From the NCBI GenBank assembly GCA_007449985.2, contig VIIQ02000354.1:1-64000 (forward strand): DNA of 64,000 nucleotides, in the 5' to 3' direction. A model generated the notes under the pieces. The model was not told the origin of the DNA. It did no database searches and saw only the letters and a list, made by a program, of their open reading frames with translations. This DNA comes from Desmodesmus armatus. Taxonomy: Eukaryota; Chlorophyta; Chlorophyceae; Sphaeropleales; Scenedesmaceae. Made by a program: the position numbers and the translations under genes. Positions 42,844-53,826 of this stretch are shown in pieces (the first letter of the stretch is position 1; each line of letters begins with the position of its first letter).

Positions 42844-43965
42844 ATTTCACTTCGCGATATAACTATGATGCCGTGTTTGCTAGAAAGGCCCGGACACCGT
42901 GAATGCTTTCTCCCACGGAAGATGCCCAAGGGTCGCTTTAGTTTGGTTATGTGCAATAATACTTGTTGTTAGATAGAATCGTAAGCTTAAGGTGGACGGT
43001 CAGCAAGTATCGGTGCTGCCATGATTACATACCGTGCGTGATGACGCATGCGCAGCCGGGCCGGAATTGAAAGCTTTGGTGAGGAGCTTGAACGAACGAG
43101 TGTTTCCTCTAGAGATATTTTTGGATGTACAGACCTACAATTCACAAGTATGACATAAGCATCGTTGTGGGGGTGGTAGAAGCAAGGGGCAGCACCACCT
43201 GCAGGGCAGCTGCGACAAGCACAAACGGCCATCTCTTTGGACGATGCATCATGTGGATCACACCAGTTTTCAGTACTATCAGAAGTAGTAGAAACCTGAA
43301 TTCAGCGTGCTGGCGCTGTCCTGTGCCATTTTGGGGGCTGGCTGTACAGTTTGATTGTGGATGCAGCAGTAGCATGAAGGAATGCTTTGAGCAACTCAGT
43401 TCAAAGTTTAAGATACGTCTGGTGGCAACTTGATGCTGCATCAATCGTGTGATTTGCTGGACATATGATATCGCGGCATTAGCAGTATGAGGGCGACGGC
43501 ACAGGAAACAAACACGTTGAAGATGGGAGGGCATGCCCTGCGCAGTTCATGCCGAGAACGTCATGACCGGTGCCCTAGCAGCAGCAGATGCTTCAACGCT
43601 CAACAAGGATTCACTTCTACAGCTGCTATCAAGTTTTGTGCGGCTATGCTGCCCACAAGCAGTGAGGAGGCATGGGCTGGCTGAGAGGGCGTGCACACCT
43701 GCAATGCAGTTAGGGGGTCTACCACAAACATACAGCCAGGGGCCCCCCCGGGGGGGGGGGGGGGGGAGACGCCGCTTTTGCTGCTACCCCTCCCCCTGTA
43801 TCCGTTTTAGGCTTTCTGGCTTGCGGACCCCTACTCACCTGCCGTTGTCAGGCTGTTGTCAGGTACTGTTGCCAACAAGGGAAGGCTTCCCCGAATGGCA
43901 GAACCAGCTACTTGTTCTGTCATCTCCGTGATATCAGTGAATGGCTGCCATGCACAGTGAGCTCT

Positions 43966-44031
43966 TGAGCTTCATAGCTACAGGCCCTGGGGGTGTAACT
44001 TTGATGTGTTTTTACATGGCTATGAAGCTCA
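43966..44031. repeat. Inverted repeat, 13-bp perfect arms
   Basis: TGAGCTTCATAGC (43966-43978) and GCTATGAAGCTCA (44019-44031) are exact reverse complements separated by 40 bases. Weaker pairing continues outside (GAGCT/AGCTC). This could be a small RNA precursor or a short foldback element. Confidence 0.7.
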
Positions 44032-44282
44032 GAAAGCTCATCCACCCCAGGCATTTGACGATACTAGAGTTTGCAAACCTTGAAGCAAGAAGCTGATGGA
44101 TCAGATTGTGTGCGTGAGCGACAGCTCCCAAAAAACCCATTGCAGTGCTGACCGACAGGCGCCCCGGGGGGGGGGGGGGGATAGTATGTGATTAGCGGAG
44201 TAACACCTGTCGGTTGCGTTGCTGTAAGTCGTACCTTCAACAAAGTCTCATCTGGAGCAAGCTTCGGACACTACAAAGTCTA

Positions 44283-44430
44283 GTCGATTGATCAAGACAG
44301 TATACTGTCTACTCAGACAGCAGACCACGACGCTGTGGCACAGCAGCATTGTCGACAGCTACTGTTTTGAAATGTTTCCCAAGAACAAGTGAAGCACCAG
44401 ATGCAGGGGCAGGAAAATGTACCTGGCGAT
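44283..44430 (+). repeat. Second copy of the dispersed repeat, without the array
   Basis: It aligns with 24286-24397, with a 20-base insertion near its start (GACAGTATACTGTCTACTCA, itself partly palindromic). Where the other copy is interrupted by the mariner-like array, this one continues through TGTATTGCGCC, which makes it a candidate empty site. Confidence 0.6.
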
Positions 44431-44861
44431 GTATTGCGCCTGCTGTACATGAGCAACATGACGAGCAGGCAAACGCGATACAAATCACTTTGAGATTCAT
44501 AAAATTAAGTATAATCTCATTAATCACATTGCAAAACCCAACCTTTACGAAATTGATTAGGCCACCTGTACGCTTCACACAAATTGTCAGTCAAGTCATG
44601 CCACTGCACACAGGCTCATCGACATTTCATAACGTTTGACGGGCAACCATTTTGCGTCACAGGCATTTTCATCGCCTACTGGTCACGTTTCGCAGACCTA
44701 CTCTACATTACAATCCACACCACAGCTTTTCGGGGAGCCAACTTTTCAACATCTTCACAAGGAAGCTTCGAAGACGTTATTCGACGTCCTTACCATCGAA
44801 ACAGGCCAACTCGGAAGGTGCTCATCACCACGGGAAGCAGCAGGTATGTGGTGCTGCCATC

Positions 44862-45173
44862 CCAGCTTGACTGGAGTCCTGAAAGCCCGCAAACAGCCAA
44901 CAACTTTGCAATGATGAAACGGTTAGTTTAGTTAGACCGCACACCATGCCCTGGCTAGGTAGCAGAAGTTTGTAGGGCTATGTTGCTGGCGTTGCTGTCG
45001 CCAAGCAAGCAGCAGGTAGCTATGCTGGCTGCCAGCCCCCTTGACTGGACTCTCTGAACGCCTCTCAAAGCAATCAAACACTGTAACGTAAAACTATAAG
45101 ATACCGTACGCGTACAGCATATTCTGGCTCGGTAGCAGTAGTGTGTTTGGCTCTGTTGCTGTCATTGCTGTCG
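44862..45173. repeat. Tandem pair of about 170-bp diverged repeats
   Basis: The pair TTGACTGGA(G/C)TC..TGAA.GC at 44868/45040 and the pair TGGCT.GGTAGCAG.AGT..GTTGCTG.C.TTGCTGTCG at 44954/45124 have the same offset, showing a tandem duplication of one unit. Confidence 0.6.
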
Positions 45174-45239
45174 TTGCCACGCACACCTACTAGTACGCCC
45201 ACACACCGCTTAGGCACGACCACACTGCTTGCTGCAGTT

Positions 45240-45247
45240 TTATATAA
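45240..45247 (+). promoter_or_regulatory. Candidate TATA box
   Basis: TATATAAA stands out in a GC-rich setting about 570 bases before the start codon of the secreted Cys-rich protein gene. It could serve that gene with a long leader, or be chance. Confidence 0.25.
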
Positions 45248-45742
45248 ACAATGTCCATATTACTGCATGTATCTGGCAGCAACCCAAACAGCTGTGACAA
45301 CACCAAATTGAGCTCCCGTCCTTGTGGACAGCAAGAGTGTTGCCGTGAACCCAGCTCGACTGCACATTCTGGGCACCAAATCTGTAACCAAATCTGTTCC
45401 GCATTGGTCATAACAACCAAGATAATCATGTCAGCACACGAGCATGCAACAGGCCCCAGCACGTGGGTGATACCCCCCCCCCCTCAGACTAAATTTGCCC
45501 ACACACCTGACTTGACAGAATGCGGTACTTCGAATCTTCACAGGCGCTACAAGCGACCAGCACTTGTTTGCTGGCTAGTGCTGAAGTTGGGACCTTGTCT
45601 GCCATACTTGTACTGTGATGTAATGCACAGTACTGAACATTTCACGTACTGCTTTCAGGTGAAGGGGGCGCAGAGTATGACTGGAAGTCAAGCAGGGTCC
45701 CTGAATCGGCTCCAAGGCAGCAGGTGCCTTACCTCCACAGCA

Positions 45743-45795
<53 letters not shown>

Positions 45796-45817
45796 CAGCA
45801 GCAGCAGCAGAGGCGGG

Positions 45818-46057
45818 ATGGCGGCGCGCTGTCTGGCAGTGGTGCTGCTGCTGGTAGCAATGGCGGGAGTGCAAGCAGGTGAGCCATTTCGCTTGGGAGT
45901 GGTGGGTGGGAGGAGGAGGGGGCACAAAGCAGCAGCAGCAGCAGCAGCAATAACAGGAACCATAGCGGTGCTGGTCTGCTGCTGGTAGCAATGGCGGGAG
46001 CGCAGGCAGGTGAGCCATTGTCTTGGGAGGGAGGGGGCACAAAGCAGCAGCAGCAGC

Positions 46058-46093
<36 letters not shown>

Positions 46094-46511
46094 CTGGCTT
46101 GTTTGCAGCAGAGGCAGCAGAGGCAGCAGGGATGGTGTGAGGTGGACGGATGCAGCAGCGGTGGGACGTGAGCTGCAAACACTGTTGCGGCGCGGCCGGG
46201 GGGGGGGGGGGGCTATCGAACCTGCTGGGATGGTGTTTGATGGTGATGATGTTTGACAATCATGACTTTCAATGGTGATGGGGGCAGGCAGGGGAGGGGG
46301 CGCAGCATTGCTGGCAGGCCTCCCCTGACCTTAGCAGCAGCAGCAGAGGCAGCAGCAGCAGCAGCAGCAGAGATGGTGGGAGGTGGAGGGAAGCAGCAGC
46401 ACCCTCAGCATGCAGCCCAGCTGAAACCCCTAATTACGGTGCAAGCTGCACACACCGCCATTATGTCACAGAGCTGCACACATGTGCACAGCAAGGCATT
46501 GAAGGGGGAGT

Positions 46512-46546
<35 letters not shown>

Positions 46547-46841
46547 GATCATTGGGAGGTGGAGGAAGCTGCGGTTGAGACTTGAGTTGCTGACCCTCGG
46601 GGGGGGGGGGGGGGGCGGCGGGGGAGGGGGAGGGGGAGGGGGGGGGGACTGGGGGAGAGGGGGCGGGGTTGGCGGAACTTTGTTTGCTGGAGGCCACAGC
46701 AGTAGCAGTAGCAGTAGCAGTAGTGGTGCACTGCCATGGTGCTGCTGCGGCTACCCGCACCCCCCACCCCACCCCCATCCCCCGCCAAGACTCCCTCCCA
46801 CACCACGGCCTCTGCAACCCTTCATCGCATGACCATCACTC

Positions 46842-46906
<65 letters not shown>

Positions 46907-49900
46907 AGACGACAGCTACTGCTGCTCAGGCAACTGCAGGATCCCAGTGCCCAAGCCACCCAGCTTTGCTGAGCTGACCCCACCCCCAACAGCAACAGCA
47001 GACGGACTGCCGGTTGTTGCAGGGTCGCAACAGGTAGGTCGGGCACTCTTACACCACCCCCCACCCCACCCGCCCCCACCCCACCCAACCCCACCCCACC
47101 CCCACTCCATCCCACCCCGCACTTTGCCCCCCCAAGCTTTGCTGAGCTGACCCCACCCCCAGCAGCAACAGCTGACGGACTGCCGGTTGTTGCAGGGTCA
47201 CAACAGGTAAGTACCCCCCCCCCCATGCTACCTCCCCCCCCCCCCCCAATGCTACCCCCCCCCCCCCCAATCTGCTTCCCCACAGCCCACACGCCATCCC
47301 CTCCCCCCCCCCCCCCCCCCCAAGCTGTGCTGAGCTGACCCCCACCCTCAACAGCAACAGCAGACGGACTGCCGGTTGTTGCAGGGTCACAACAGGTAAG
47401 ATGCCCCCCCCCCTTCCTTACCCACCGCCCCTTCCTGAACCCCCGCCCCCCAGCCGCCCCCCCCCCCCCCCATCCCCTCAGCTTTGCTGAGCTGACCCCC
47501 ACCCCAGCAGCAACAGCAGACAGACTGCCGGTTGTTGCAGGGTCACAACAGGTAATGGATCCCCTCCCACAAGTACTGCACTGTTACTGTTTCACCTTGA
47601 TTGCCCCCCCCCCCCGCACCCCCCCCCCCCTGCACCCCCTGCACCCTGATGCCACCCTGATGCCACCATGATATGTGCATGTGTTTGTGGCTGATGAGTG
47701 CCTTACAGGGGGAAGAAAATGTTACTCGTAGACACATTCGCCACACATCAATGGCATTGCCTGCCAGGGTTGAACCGGTTGAAACACTAAGGTGGGGACA
47801 ACCCCCGATCCCCGTCAGTGGTTTGCACCACCTACACCAGCATTAAATCAGCATTAAATGACCACGGCGGTCGCTTTCCAAATCCCCCCCCCCATAGCCA
47901 CCCCCACGCGTGCGACACCTCCTCCTTCCATCCTCGGTCAAACATCCCTTGGTGTTGACAACTAACAGGATATCAACACCATGTTGGCGCAGCAGGCCCG
48001 CCCCACCACCTTCAGCCACCTGCAGCCACATTGTGTGTGTCTGTGTATATGGGGGGGGCACCTGTTGAGCAATTAACATGACGACAATGGGCAGCGTCGC
48101 CAAAGCATGACCACCGCTGTCGTATCGCTGACACATACCCCCCCCCCCCCCCCCCCGCCGCCGCGCGCCCACAAACAGGAAATTGAGACCATGTTGGCGC
48201 AGCAGGCCCGTCCCACCACCTTCAGCCCACTGCCGCTCGCCCACCGGGATATGGCCAGGCAGCGGCAGCAACCGGGCGCACTGGGCTTCTGCACAGCAGG
48301 TGCGGTGAATGAATGCACACGTGTGCGTGGGGGGGTGGGTGGGTGCTATGGAGAGGGAGTGTCTGTGTGTGGGTTGGGGGGGGGTGTGCTTTGTATGGCT
48401 CCAAGCAGCGGCAGCAGCCAGGAGCACTGGGCTTCTGCACAGCAGGTGTTTGAGTGTACGGGGCAATGGGGGAGGGGGGTGCGCATACCGGTGGGTGAGG
48501 GCAGGGCTGAGTGGGGCACAGGATTTGGCGAGGCAGCGGCAGCAACCAGGAGCACTGGGCTTCTGTACGGCAGGTGCGGCGTAATTGGTACGGAAGGGGG
48601 GGGGGGGCTGGTGGTGGTGTTGGTGGTGGGGGCTGAGTGGCTCACAAAAACTCGGCCAAGCAGCGGCAGCAGTGACAGCAACCAGGCGCACTAGGATTCT
48701 GCACAGCAGGTGCACTGAATGAATGCATGTGTGTGTGTGTGTGGGGGGGGGGGCTATGGGGAGGGAGTGTCTCTGTGTGTGTGTGTGGGGGGGGGGGGGT
48801 TGTCAGCCCACTGCCACTTGCACACCGGGATTTGGCGAGGCAATGGCAGCAACCGGGAGCACTGGGCTTCTGTACGGCAGGTGTGTGTGTGGGTCGTCCT
48901 GGGGCCGCGCGGGGTGGGGTGGGGGGGGGAGTTGAGGGGAGGGGGAGTGTGGGTGGTGGAGGGGGGGGGGGGGGAGTTGAGGGGAGGGGGAGTGTGGGTG
49001 GTGGAGGGGGGGGGTTAGGGGGAGGGGGAGTGTGGGTGGAGGGGGGGGGGCTGACTGGCACACAGGGATTTGGCAAGGCAGCGTCAGCAACCGGGAGCAC
49101 TGGGCTTCTGTACAGCAGGTGTGTACATTCCCTGGGCCCGTGGGTGCGAGGGGGGGGGGAGGGAGGGAAGGTGTGGGTGCGCGGAAGGGAAGGGGGTGTG
49201 TGGGTGCGTGGGGGGGGGGGGGGGGGGCACCGGCCCACAGGGTTTTGGCCAGGCAGCGGCAGCAACCGGGAGCGCTGGGTTTCTGTAAGGCAGGTGTGTG
49301 GGTGTGCCCTCCTGGGGGCGGAGGGGGGGGGCTTGAGGGGGGGGGATGTGGGTGTGGTTGGTGAGGGTTGGGGGAGGCTGAGTGGGGCACAGGGATGTGG
49401 CGAGGCAGCGGCAGCGACCGGGAGCACTGGGCTTCTGCACAGCAGGTGTGTACTGTGCCTGGGCTTGTGGGTGCGGGGTGTGTGTGGGGGGGGGGGGGTG
49501 GAAGAGGGGGGGGGGGAGTCAGTGGTTCACAGGGATTCGGCCAAGCAACGGCAGCAACCGGGAGCACTGGGCTTCTATACAGCAGGTGTGTGCGGTGCAC
49601 GGATGCACGTGTGGCGGGGGGGGGGGGGGCAGGGGGGGCATGCGCTGTTGAGAGGTAGTGTCTGGTGGGGGGTGGGGGGGGGGGTACCGCTAGCCCACAG
49701 GGATTCGACCAAGCAGCGGCAGCAATCCGGAGCACTGGGACTCTGCACAACAGGTCATGCATAAATGCACACAAAAGGGGCAAGGGGGCCTCGCGCAGGG
49801 GAGGGGGGCTCGAACCCTCACTCTGTAGCCTCAGCTGACAGTTGCCTCCATTGCTGCATATATGCAGTATATACTTCATGACTAGTTGTTGGCCGTTTGG

Positions 49901-50721
49901 CGGCGCACTGTCTCATACATGGCGCTTTACCCTGTTTCCCATACGCTCGCTCAAACAACGCTCTCCCGCCCTTTTTTTCCCGCGCAGGCGCCCGCAACCC
50001 GGTGTCCATGCCCGCCCGGCACAAGCCCAAGGCGCCGTGAAGCTCTTCATCGCGAAGAGATTCGACCCGCTGCCGGCAACGTGCAACTTCACACTGCCGG
50101 AATATCTCAACCGCTGTACCGGCCCGGCGGGATGCATCTCGGAGTGTTCCGGAAATACGCTTTCCGACGGACTTATTCTGGCGGCGGCGCATTGCTTCGA
50201 TTACAACTTCATGAGGCTGCGGTTTAGGCGGATGTTGCGGGACGTTGGATACCCGAACGACATCGCGGACGATCCATGCGGAATCAACACCATCAAGGTG
50301 CGTGTTTGCCTACCTCCGGATGAAAAGCGTGGAAAGGCGGCGTGTGTGAGGGGGGGGACCCACCCTGGGGCCGTTCTAGCCCCACTTGTCGCACTGCTTG
50401 AGCCGGCGCACCCACTTACCTACCCACTTTCCTGCGTTCTTTGCGCTCCATGCACTCTCTTTGCAGGTTGAGGTTGTTGCTGTGATGGCCTGCTACGATT
50501 ACGACCAGACAACAGACGACGCACCACTGGAGTCATGCAGGTGGGGTAGGGGCAGACATGTGTGTGCGGGGGGGGGGGGGGGGTACCAAGGGACGGCGGG
50601 GGGGGGGTCACCAGGGGGCCACACAACTGGAGTCCCTGCACGGTGCAGGTGGGCTTGTGTGTGTTTGAGTGGGAAGCCTTCCCTGGGGGGGGGGGGGGTG
50701 CAACTGCTATGCTGCTGCTTC

Positions 50722-50793
<72 letters not shown>

Positions 50794-50881
50794 AAGCCAG
50801 ATCGGCGGTACATTGCAAGTGGTGTCAGCTGGTGGCCCCGCCTATCCTTGACTGACGCCATGCCCCTAACCACTAACCTAC

Positions 50882-50930
<49 letters not shown>

Positions 50931-51498
50931 ACTGCTGCTGCTGGTGCTGCAGGCCAGACAGAAGGTACATTGCCAACGGAGTCAGCTGGTGGCCCCGCCC
51001 GGCCCTGACGGAAGCCATGCCCCCCACTGTGCATGGTGCTGTGGACACGATAATCCCTGCCCCTTATGACCATTCGATTATATTCTTGGCAACACCCGTG
51101 ACTCACCTCCCTGCAACAGCATTCTACCAGTACAACTACAGGTACGTGTGTTAGCGTTGGGGGGGGGCATGGAGTGCCAGTGGGTAGCTGCATCCCGTAT
51201 GCAAGATGCCATATCCAGTTTGTTGGTTCAATTTGAACATGGGGGTCCCGGGGGGGGGGGGGTGCATGGTGCTGTGGACACGATAATCCGTGCTCCCTAT
51301 GATCACTCTGTTATCATCCTGGCAACACCTTCCACCCGTTTTGACCAAACCGCATTGCACACGTCACTAGTTGCGACAACAACAGGCGAGGGGTGATGTC
51401 AAGGGACATGGGTGTAGGTGTGCGTGCGTGTGTGTTGGAAGGGGGGTCGATTGCCCCCCCCCTCCAGCCCCTTCCTTCCTGATTATCATTGAGTCAGC

Positions 51499-51544
<46 letters not shown>

Positions 51545-52400
51545 AGGGACAACTATGCTGCTGACACCCCCATCAATGTGGAGAGCTACAGCTACATTGG
51601 GGCATGCGGCAAGTGAGTGCAATGCCACCAGATGATCTGACAGCATTTCAATCTGATGTTAATCAATCATGACATTCTAATTACCAGTATTACTCGGGCT
51701 GCGATACCTTATGGTGCTTGCGGCTATGTCATATATGTAACAGCAGGCACTCCTCAAGTGGAGGACTGCAAAGTGAATGCTGGGTGCTTGTATGTGTCTG
51801 TGGGTGTGAAGGGGGGGAGGGGGGCTAGGGAGGGGTGAATGCTAGGGGCTTGCGCGTGCGCGAGGGGGGGAGGGGTAGCCAGAAAGTCAATGGAGAAATC
51901 ATAGGGTGCGGGGATGATGGTTTCCTCAGCAAATCCGCCACCAACATGGCCCCAGTAATGCTTCGGTATCCAACTTTTCTCATCGTGTTTGAGACCCCAG
52001 ACCATCTGCTGAGGGGCCATTTTGTGCAGCCTGTCAACCTAGCTGATACAGCGGTTGATGCTTATACAGTACAGTACAGTAATTGGGGACAGAGTTCCAA
52101 CCTCGGCACTTGCCAGCGAGCCAGGGGCTCATGAGGGTGCCCCGAAGGGCCTGTAGTACCCCAGTTTCTCAGGTCAGGTGTGAGGGCGATCAAGATCACC
52201 CAGCAAGCCAGCCGTCAATTCCAGTAGCATTTTTTCCCACGGTGTGCCTAGCACCACCCGGTTCGAGCGGCAGCTGTTCCCGGACGCACTGTGGTGATGC
52301 TTATGCCCGCACCCCCACGGGGGCATCAGCATCATCCACTGTATCAGCTACAATGAAAACCTGCACAAAATGGCCCCAAAAATCTTGAGACCTGATCCCA

Positions 52401-52461
<61 letters not shown>

Positions 52462-52534
52462 GCCACAGTGACCCGACCAGCAAGGGCGAGCCTTGCCCAA
52501 CAGTGTTCTGTGAGCTATCCCACATGCTGACAAT

Positions 52535-52600
<66 letters not shown>

Positions 52601-53559
52601 CGCTGCTGCTGCTAACCAACTGTTGTTGCCGCTCCCCCCCCCCCCCCCACACACACACCCGACCACCACAGTGACCCCACCAACAAGGGTGAACCCTGCC
52701 CCACAGTGGCTTGTGAGTTGTCTCATATGGGGCCGGCGGCATTTGTGCGAGCGACAATGATGGGCGACACGGACGGATCAGAGGCAATCAACATGCCCCT
52801 CACATCATTTGCAGGTATGAGAGCATGTTGAAGTTGACGTGTTAGTGACAGTGTTAGTAACATTGTTATTGTTAGTCACTTGGTTCACGTGTTCATGACA
52901 GGGTTAGTAACAGTGTTATTGTTAGTCAGCGGGCCAAAGTAGGTTTGAGGGAGCAACAATGATGGGCGACACGGACGGATCAGAGGCAATCAACATGCCC
53001 CTGACATATTTTGCAGGTAACTTACCTGACCTCTGAGAGCACGGGACGGGACGGGACGGGACGGGACGGGACGGGACGGGGGGGGGGGGGGGGCTAGGGG
53101 CGTTCTTCACATCATGCCCTATGGCGTGGGGCTTGGGAGATCATGTCACAGTGTCACTAACAGTGTCACTGACACGGTGAGAGTGCCATCATCAGCAAAT
53201 CTTTAGAAATGTTTGTGCGAGCGACAACGATGGGGGACACGGACGGGTTTGAGGCAATCACATGCCCCTCACATCATTTGCAGGTATGGGCAGGGGTTTG
53301 TTGAAAGCGACACATGCAGCTTGTCCTACTTATGAATGCCCCTAACCTCTGGCATTGCATGCCCACCTCCCCTCCTAGAAGCCCACAATGCCCTGATTTT
53401 GAAGGGTTTTGCCCTCCAGAATCTATGCTGTCCCCCCCCCCTTCCCCCCCGCGCGCAGGTAGCAGTGGGTCATGTGCCCTCCACGCTGCCAAATGCTGCT
53501 ATGCAACAAGCTCTTGGGGCATCACCACCTGCGCTCGCAATGGCCTTGGTAACAAAGAA

Positions 53560-53599
<40 letters not shown>

Positions 53600-53826
53600 T
53601 GTTGCCCCCCCCCCCCCCCCCCCGCGCGCGCGCAGGTAGCAGTGGGTCATGTGCCCTCCACGCACCCGACAAATGCTGCTATGCAACAAGCTCTTGGGGC
53701 ATCACCACCTGCGCTCGCAACTGCCTTGGCAATTTCTACAGCCCCATTATGGCGGCAAGGCCCTTGGCCGAATTATGGAAGGAGCGGCAAGTGGTGTTGC
53801 CTAGCCTGTCTGCACAGCAGCAGTAG
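45818..53826 (+). CDS. Secreted Cys-rich protein, unrecognised family (at least 10 exons)
   Basis: Exons with matching phase: 45818-45878, 46909-47033, 48179-48299, 49988-50297, 50467-50540, 50953-51141, 51547-51612, 51688-51772, 52672-52814, 53635-53826. The junction from 51772 (phase 0) to 52672 (needs two bases) does not fit, so an exon between them is missing. Exon 1 encodes the signal peptide MAARCLAVVLLLVAMAGVQA. Exon 2 begins DDSYCCSGNCRIPVPKPP. Exon 4 has TCNFTLPEYLNRCTGPAGC and ILAAAHCFDY; the frame steps by -1 near 50030. Exon 6 has DTIIPAPYDHSIIFLATP. The last exon is Cys-rich (SSGSCALHAPDKCCYATSSW) and ends at TAG 53824-53826 after SLSAQQQ. AAHC recalls the histidine region of trypsin-like proteases, but no Asp or GDSGG motif was found, so I do not assign that family. 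An extracellular matrix or secreted role is inference. Confidence 0.6.
45965..46009 (+). repeat. 3'-part copy of the signal-peptide exon
   Basis: It repeats the end of exon 1 (GCTGGTAGCAATGGCGGGAG.GC) and its GCAG|GTGAGCCATT donor, about 130 bases downstream of the original. It lacks the start codon region. The flanking intron (GGGAGG..GGGCACAAAGCAGCAG) is duplicated as well. Confidence 0.8.
46842..46908 (+). repeat. (CTG)n run abutting a splice acceptor
   Basis: About 22 CTG copies end in CTGCAG, and the coding phase shows that exon 46909-47033 begins at the next base. Similar runs end at or near the acceptors at 7434, 19034, 19158, 50797, 50953, 51547, 52462 and, with a C-run between, 53635. 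Confidence 0.85.
47128..47551 (+). repeat. Three tandem 3'-part copies of exon 46909-47033
   Basis: Copies ending at 47206, 47395 and 47551 repeat SFAELTPPPTATADGLPVVA..SQQ in DNA and keep the ACAACAG|GTAA donor. Spacings between donors are 173, 189 and 156 bases. The first part of the exon (the Cys-containing DDSYCCSGNC) is in the original only. Confidence 0.85.
47969..48025 (+). repeat. 5'-part copy of exon 48179-48299
   Basis: After AACAG it reads DINTMLAQQARPTTFS, matching EIETMLAQQARPTTFS of the real exon. It lies upstream, as all acceptor-side copies do. Confidence 0.8.
48405..49754 (+). repeat. Nine tandem 3'-part copies of exon 48179-48299
   Basis: The core (GGCAGCAACCGGGAGCACTG GGCTTCTG, then a short spacer and CAG|GT) occurs near 48405, 48528, 48655, 48833, 49072, 49248, 49400, 49540 and 49707. 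Each copy ends with a usable GCAG|GTG or CAACAGGT donor and is separated from the next by a G-rich intron block of 100-200 bases. The parent copy is at 48255-48299. All nine lie downstream of it. Confidence 0.85.
50718..50952 (+). repeat. Two CTG runs, before the copied and the real exon
   Basis: 50724-50793 precedes the 5'-part copy and 50881-50952 precedes the real exon. The two runs are part of the duplicated acceptor unit. Confidence 0.8.
50797..50868 (+). repeat. 5'-part copy of exon 50953-51141
   Basis: Behind a CTG run it reads PDRRYIASGVSWWPRLSLTD, close to PDRRYIANGVSWWPRPALTE of the real exon, and then leaves into intron sequence. Its acceptor has changed to GCAAG, so it may be inactive. 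Confidence 0.8.
51266..51345 (+). repeat. 3'-part copy of exon 50953-51141
   Basis: It reads GAVDTIIRAPYDHSVIILAT, matching GAVDTIIPAPYDHSIIFLAT, then diverges. The downstream ACAACAG is followed by GCGAGG, so the canonical donor is lost. Confidence 0.75.
51868..51935 (-). repeat. Inverted copy of part of exon 50953-51141
   Basis: On the minus strand the segment reads EETIIPAPYDFSIDFLATPP, clearly the same motif as DTIIPAPYDHSIIFLATP on the plus strand. This is the only inverted exon copy I found; all others are direct. Confidence 0.75.
52010..52378. repeat. Inverted repeat around GGGGCCATTTTGTGCAG
   Basis: GGGGCCATTTTGTGCAG followed by AGCTGATACAGCGGTTGATGC at 52013-52060 (+) matches GGGGCCATTTTGTGCAG and AGCTGATACAGTGGATGATGC read on the minus strand from about 52375 to 52327. 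The arms are about 48 bases with an interior difference. Confidence 0.7.
52067..52134 (+). repeat. Dispersed repeat, copy at 55361-55441
   Basis: ACAGTACAGTACAGTA.., then TCCAA.CT.GGCACTTGCCAGCGAGCCAGGGGCTCATG. The second copy at 55361-55441 has ACAGTACAGTACAG.., CCAATCTTGGCACTAGCCAGCGAGCC and GGGCTCATG. Both lie outside assigned exons. Confidence 0.65.
52404..52613 (+). repeat. Two CTG runs in the intron before exon 52672
   Basis: 52404-52460 precedes the 5'-part copy. 52538-52613 precedes a C-run and the real acceptor ACCACCACAG. Confidence 0.8.
52462..53282 (+). repeat. Partial copies of exon 52672-52814
   Basis: Upstream, 52462-52530 repeats the 5' part behind a CTG run and CCACAG (DPTSKGEPCPTVFCELSHM against DPTNKGEPCPTVACELSHM). 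Downstream, 52950-53016 and 53207-53282 repeat the 3' part (ATMMGDTDGSEAINMPLT) and its TTTGCAG|GTA donor; the last copy has lost a base. The parent exon alone has both halves. Confidence 0.8.
53041..53093 (+). repeat. (ACGGG)8 followed by G13
   Basis: Eight ACGGG copies join a run of about 13 G. G-tracts at this spacing could form a G-quadruplex on the plus strand or in the transcript. It lies in the intron before the last exon of the secreted-protein gene. Confidence 0.8.

Larger units (their letters stand above)
42844..45239. other. Spacer between divergent genes
   Basis: The signal-peptide exon of the minus gene begins at 42843 and the next plus gene at 45818, so this stretch holds both promoters. 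AT content is higher near 42560-43120. Frames near 43125-43930 on both strands are open but show no domain or splice-supported reading. A G-run follows GGGGCCCCCCCG at 43740-43767 and another lies at 44167-44179. Confidence 0.45.

Noticed and set aside
48405..49754. CRISPR-like array of repeats with spacers
   Set aside because: The repeats are 40-50 bp, imperfect, and match the end of an adjacent exon; spacers are low-complexity G-rich intron and there are no cas genes. The context is eukaryotic.
49988..50297. Trypsin-like protease, from AAHC in the secreted Cys-rich protein
   Set aside because: Only the His-region resemblance is present; no IVGG start, catalytic Asp region or GDSGG could be found in the spliced exons.
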